Source: a bacterium | Lineage (GTDB): Bacteria > Planctomycetota > UBA11346 | Assembly (NCBI GenBank): GCA_020049615.1 | Contig: JAIFKN010000151.1 | Location: 1 to 7,544, forward strand | Direction of reading: 5' to 3' | Length of the DNA: 7,544 nt | Part shown: positions 6,230-7,544 of the stretch, piece by piece | How the letters are laid out: the number at the start of each line of letters is the position of its first letter | How positions within the stretch are numbered: the stretch's first letter is position 1 | Position numbers and translations under genes: made by a program | Notes under the pieces: model-generated | Told to the model about the DNA's origin: nothing | What the model saw: only the letters and a program-made list of their open reading frames with translations | The model's database searches: none

Positions 6230-7504
6230 TCAGGTCGGCTGGATGGCCCCATCGGCATCCTCGTCCGCAGCCACAGGAGCCTTGGATTCCAGCTTGAGGA
6301 CGTTGATGGCCGAGTCGTAGGTCAGGAGGTGGGCGTAGACCTGCTCGGTTGTCCTGCTGTCGCCGTGGCCGATCCAACGGGCAACCTTGAAGACTGGCAC
6401 CCCCTTCCCCACCATAAACGAGCAAAATGAGTGCCTCATATCATGGAAACGGATCTTCGTCACCCCAGCCGCCTTGGTGACGCGCTGGTACAGCTTCTGA
6501 GCCTCATAGCGGTAGATCCAGCGTCCCCGCTGCTCCCGAGAACCCCGAACGACGAACCCGGCCCTCTGACGATGGCGAACGAGGATGGCCTGGAGTTCGT
6601 CGCAGATCGGGATGAAGCGGGTCTTGCCGCTCTTGGTCCTGGCATTGTGAAGACTCAAGACGCGAGCTACTGGCTCCTTCCCATCCAGCGTGAGGTCCGT
6701 CCACTTCATCCGGTCGATCTCGCCCCGGCGGACGCCCAGGTAGAGCGCGAGTGCGAAGATGAGCTGGGCGTCATCGGGACTGCGCGGGTCGGCCTCAGCG
6801 GCGGCCAGCACCTTCCCGATCTCCAGTGGGGTCCACCACTTTGGCTCCGGTTTGACTGCTTTCAGTGGCTTGATCCCGCGATGGGGCGCCTCGCGCAGGA
6901 AGCCAGAGGATACCCCGTAGTTGAGGCAGACCTTGAGCACTCGGAAGAACGAGTTGACCGACATCGGCTTCATCGTGTCGCTCATCCGCTGCATGCCGAC
7001 GCGGATCATGTCGGAGGTGAGTCCGGCAAGTGGCGTCGTGGAGGGAATCCACTTCTGCCAGCGTTCCAGGCGGACCTCGTAGCCCTTCAGCGTCCCTTCT
7101 CGAACCTGGACACGGTGCATGGCCAGGAACTGGGTGACCAACGCACCGAAGGACGCTGGCGCCGAGACCTGGATCGCTGCACCGCTTCCATGCAGATGCA
7201 CGAGCGCTGGGTCATCGGCTCCGAGCTGGAAGCGGTCTTCCCAGCGCGTCACCAGTTCACGGCGGAACTGGTCGAGGGCAGCCACGGTGGAGATGGGCCG
7301 GTCAGGATGACTGACCTCGACTTGAGCCATGCCAGAAGGCAAGGCGGTAACAGTCCGCTTGGGCAGCATCCACTGCACGGCCTGCATGGGGCCGTAAAGA
7401 ACGAGGCGATAACAGCGCTTATCTGCGCGGTACTTCGAGAGCGCCCGGACGTTTCCGTGCGGGGTCTCGACGTCGATCGGTTTGAGTGATCCGATGCGTG
7501 ACAT
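6230..7504 (-). CDS. Site-specific tyrosine recombinase / phage-type integrase
   Basis: This is a 424-aa integrase that would catalyse insertion and excision of the element at tRNA-Asn. The catalytic set is complete: R259 in YLGVRRGE, a lysine of the TKSGKTR hairpin (291 or 294), H354 and R357 in FHDMRHSF, H380 in WIGHGD and nucleophile Y390 in EQVYAHL. A core-binding SAM-like domain covers about 116-205. Residues 1-115 are an unusual N-terminal region, probably arm-binding, that I do not recognise. The start ATG (complement of 7502-7504) comes three bases after an in-frame TAA at 7508-7510, so no longer version in this frame is possible; the Shine-Dalgarno is weak. The gene runs toward the tRNA, and its GC is clearly lower than that of the upstream genes, consistent with transfer. 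Confidence 0.93.
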   Translation of the reverse strand: MSRIGSLKPIDVETPHGNVRALSKYRADKRCYRLVLYGPMQAVQWMLPKRTVTALPSGMAQVEVSHPDRPISTVAALDQFRRELVTRWEDRFQLGADDPALVHLHGSGAAIQVSAPASFGALVTQFLAMHRVQVREGTLKGYEVRLERWQKWIPSTTPLAGLTSDMIRVGMQRMSDTMKPMSVNSFFRVLKVCLNYGVSSGFLREAPHRGIKPLKAVKPEPKWWTPLEIGKVLAAAEADPRSPDDAQLIFALALYLGVRRGEIDRMKWTDLTLDGKEPVARVLSLHNARTKSGKTRFIPICDELQAILVRHRQRAGFVVRGSREQRGRWIYRYEAQKLYQRVTKAAGVTKIRFHDMRHSFCSFMVGKGVPVFKVARWIGHGDSRTTEQVYAHLLTYDSAINVLKLESKAPVAADEDADGAIQPT

Positions 7505-7507
7505 GGA

Positions 7508-7544
7508 TTATCCGGTGATTTCAGAGAGTTGTGACTCCATGGGT
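7508..7544 (-). CDS. Possible 3' end of an upstream ORF or 10-codon leader peptide before the integrase
   Basis: Reading leftward from the window edge, an open frame ends at TAA (7510-7508), only three bases before the integrase ATG. Within it, an ATG at 7540 would encode the 10-residue MESQLSEITG. It may be the end of a gene beginning outside the window and translationally coupled to the integrase, such as an excisionase, or merely a chance frame. Too little is visible to choose. Confidence 0.2.
   Translation of the reverse strand, partial: PMESQLSEITG

Larger units (their letters stand above)
6136..7544. mobile_element. Left end of an element integrated at tRNA-Asn (partial; continues beyond the window)
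   Basis: A tRNA gene with a convergent, intact tyrosine recombinase beside it is the standard signature of a genomic island, integrative element or prophage. Base composition falls from about 80% GC in a sample of ybbP to 52-63% in samples of the integrase region. The true left boundary would lie inside the tRNA 3' half if this is a canonical attL, so 6136 is only nominal; the terminator could belong to either host or element. The other attachment site is not in the window, so element size and cargo are unknown. Confidence 0.6.

Noticed and set aside
6431..7489. 352-residue plus-strand open frame opposite the integrase
   Set aside because: The opposite strand encodes a complete tyrosine recombinase with all catalytic residues; this frame shows no domain.
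7507..7535. Promoter-like pair before the integrase (GTCACA and GATAAT, 17 nt apart, minus strand)
   Set aside because: The predicted transcription start would fall inside the integrase start codon region, leaving no usable ATG, so it is probably coincidental unless the true start differs.

Overview
The window is a piece of a very GC-rich bacterial chromosome. Hand counts on sample lines give 48 G/C of 60 at 4441-4500, against 38 of 60 at 6241-6300 and 31 of 60 at 6421-6480. It has a compact, co-directional core-genome part (about 1-6180) and the start of an integrated element (about 6136-7544, open at the right edge). Nothing here fixes the species. The GC content, near absence of Shine-Dalgarno sequences and gene mix would suit a Planctomycetota-like or other high-GC Gram-negative bacterium, but that is a guess. 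The thioesterase/lysophospholipase-ABC pair does point to an envelope with a periplasm.

Layout. 131-1315 (+) is a PlsC-type acyltransferase with all four motifs and a long C-terminal extension. 1332-1414 is a large imperfect palindrome (34-nt arms, 31/34 matching) filling most of the gap to the next gene. 1431-2150 (+) is a polytopic membrane phosphatase/phosphotransferase of the PAP2_C (sphingomyelin-synthase-like) type. 2195-5970 (+) is a three-gene unit: a secreted GDSL hydrolase of the TesA type, an ABC ATPase of the YbbA/LolD type, and a 10-TM YbbP permease. Each junction is an ATGA overlap. The ATPase carries a one-base frameshift in a GGGG run at 2973-2976. 6061-6135 (+) is tRNA-Asn(GTT) with encoded CCA, followed by a perfect 14-bp terminator hairpin. 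6230-7504 (-) is an intact tyrosine recombinase pointing at the tRNA, the usual arrangement of an island or prophage integrated at a tRNA 3' end.

How the parts fit. The five genes before the tRNA all concern membrane lipid: acyl transfer to a (lyso)phospholipid, phosphate-headgroup removal or exchange, hydrolysis of acyl esters in the periplasm, and an ABC machine of the mechanotransmission class that probably hands substrates to the TesA-like enzyme. The integrase is unrelated and recently acquired by composition. Its cargo lies beyond position 7544.

No wholly new system is visible. The points most worth a second look are the frameshifted ybbA inside an otherwise intact operon, the big palindromic repeat, the same-strand coupled tesA-ybbA-ybbP arrangement, and the tRNA-Asn integration junction.
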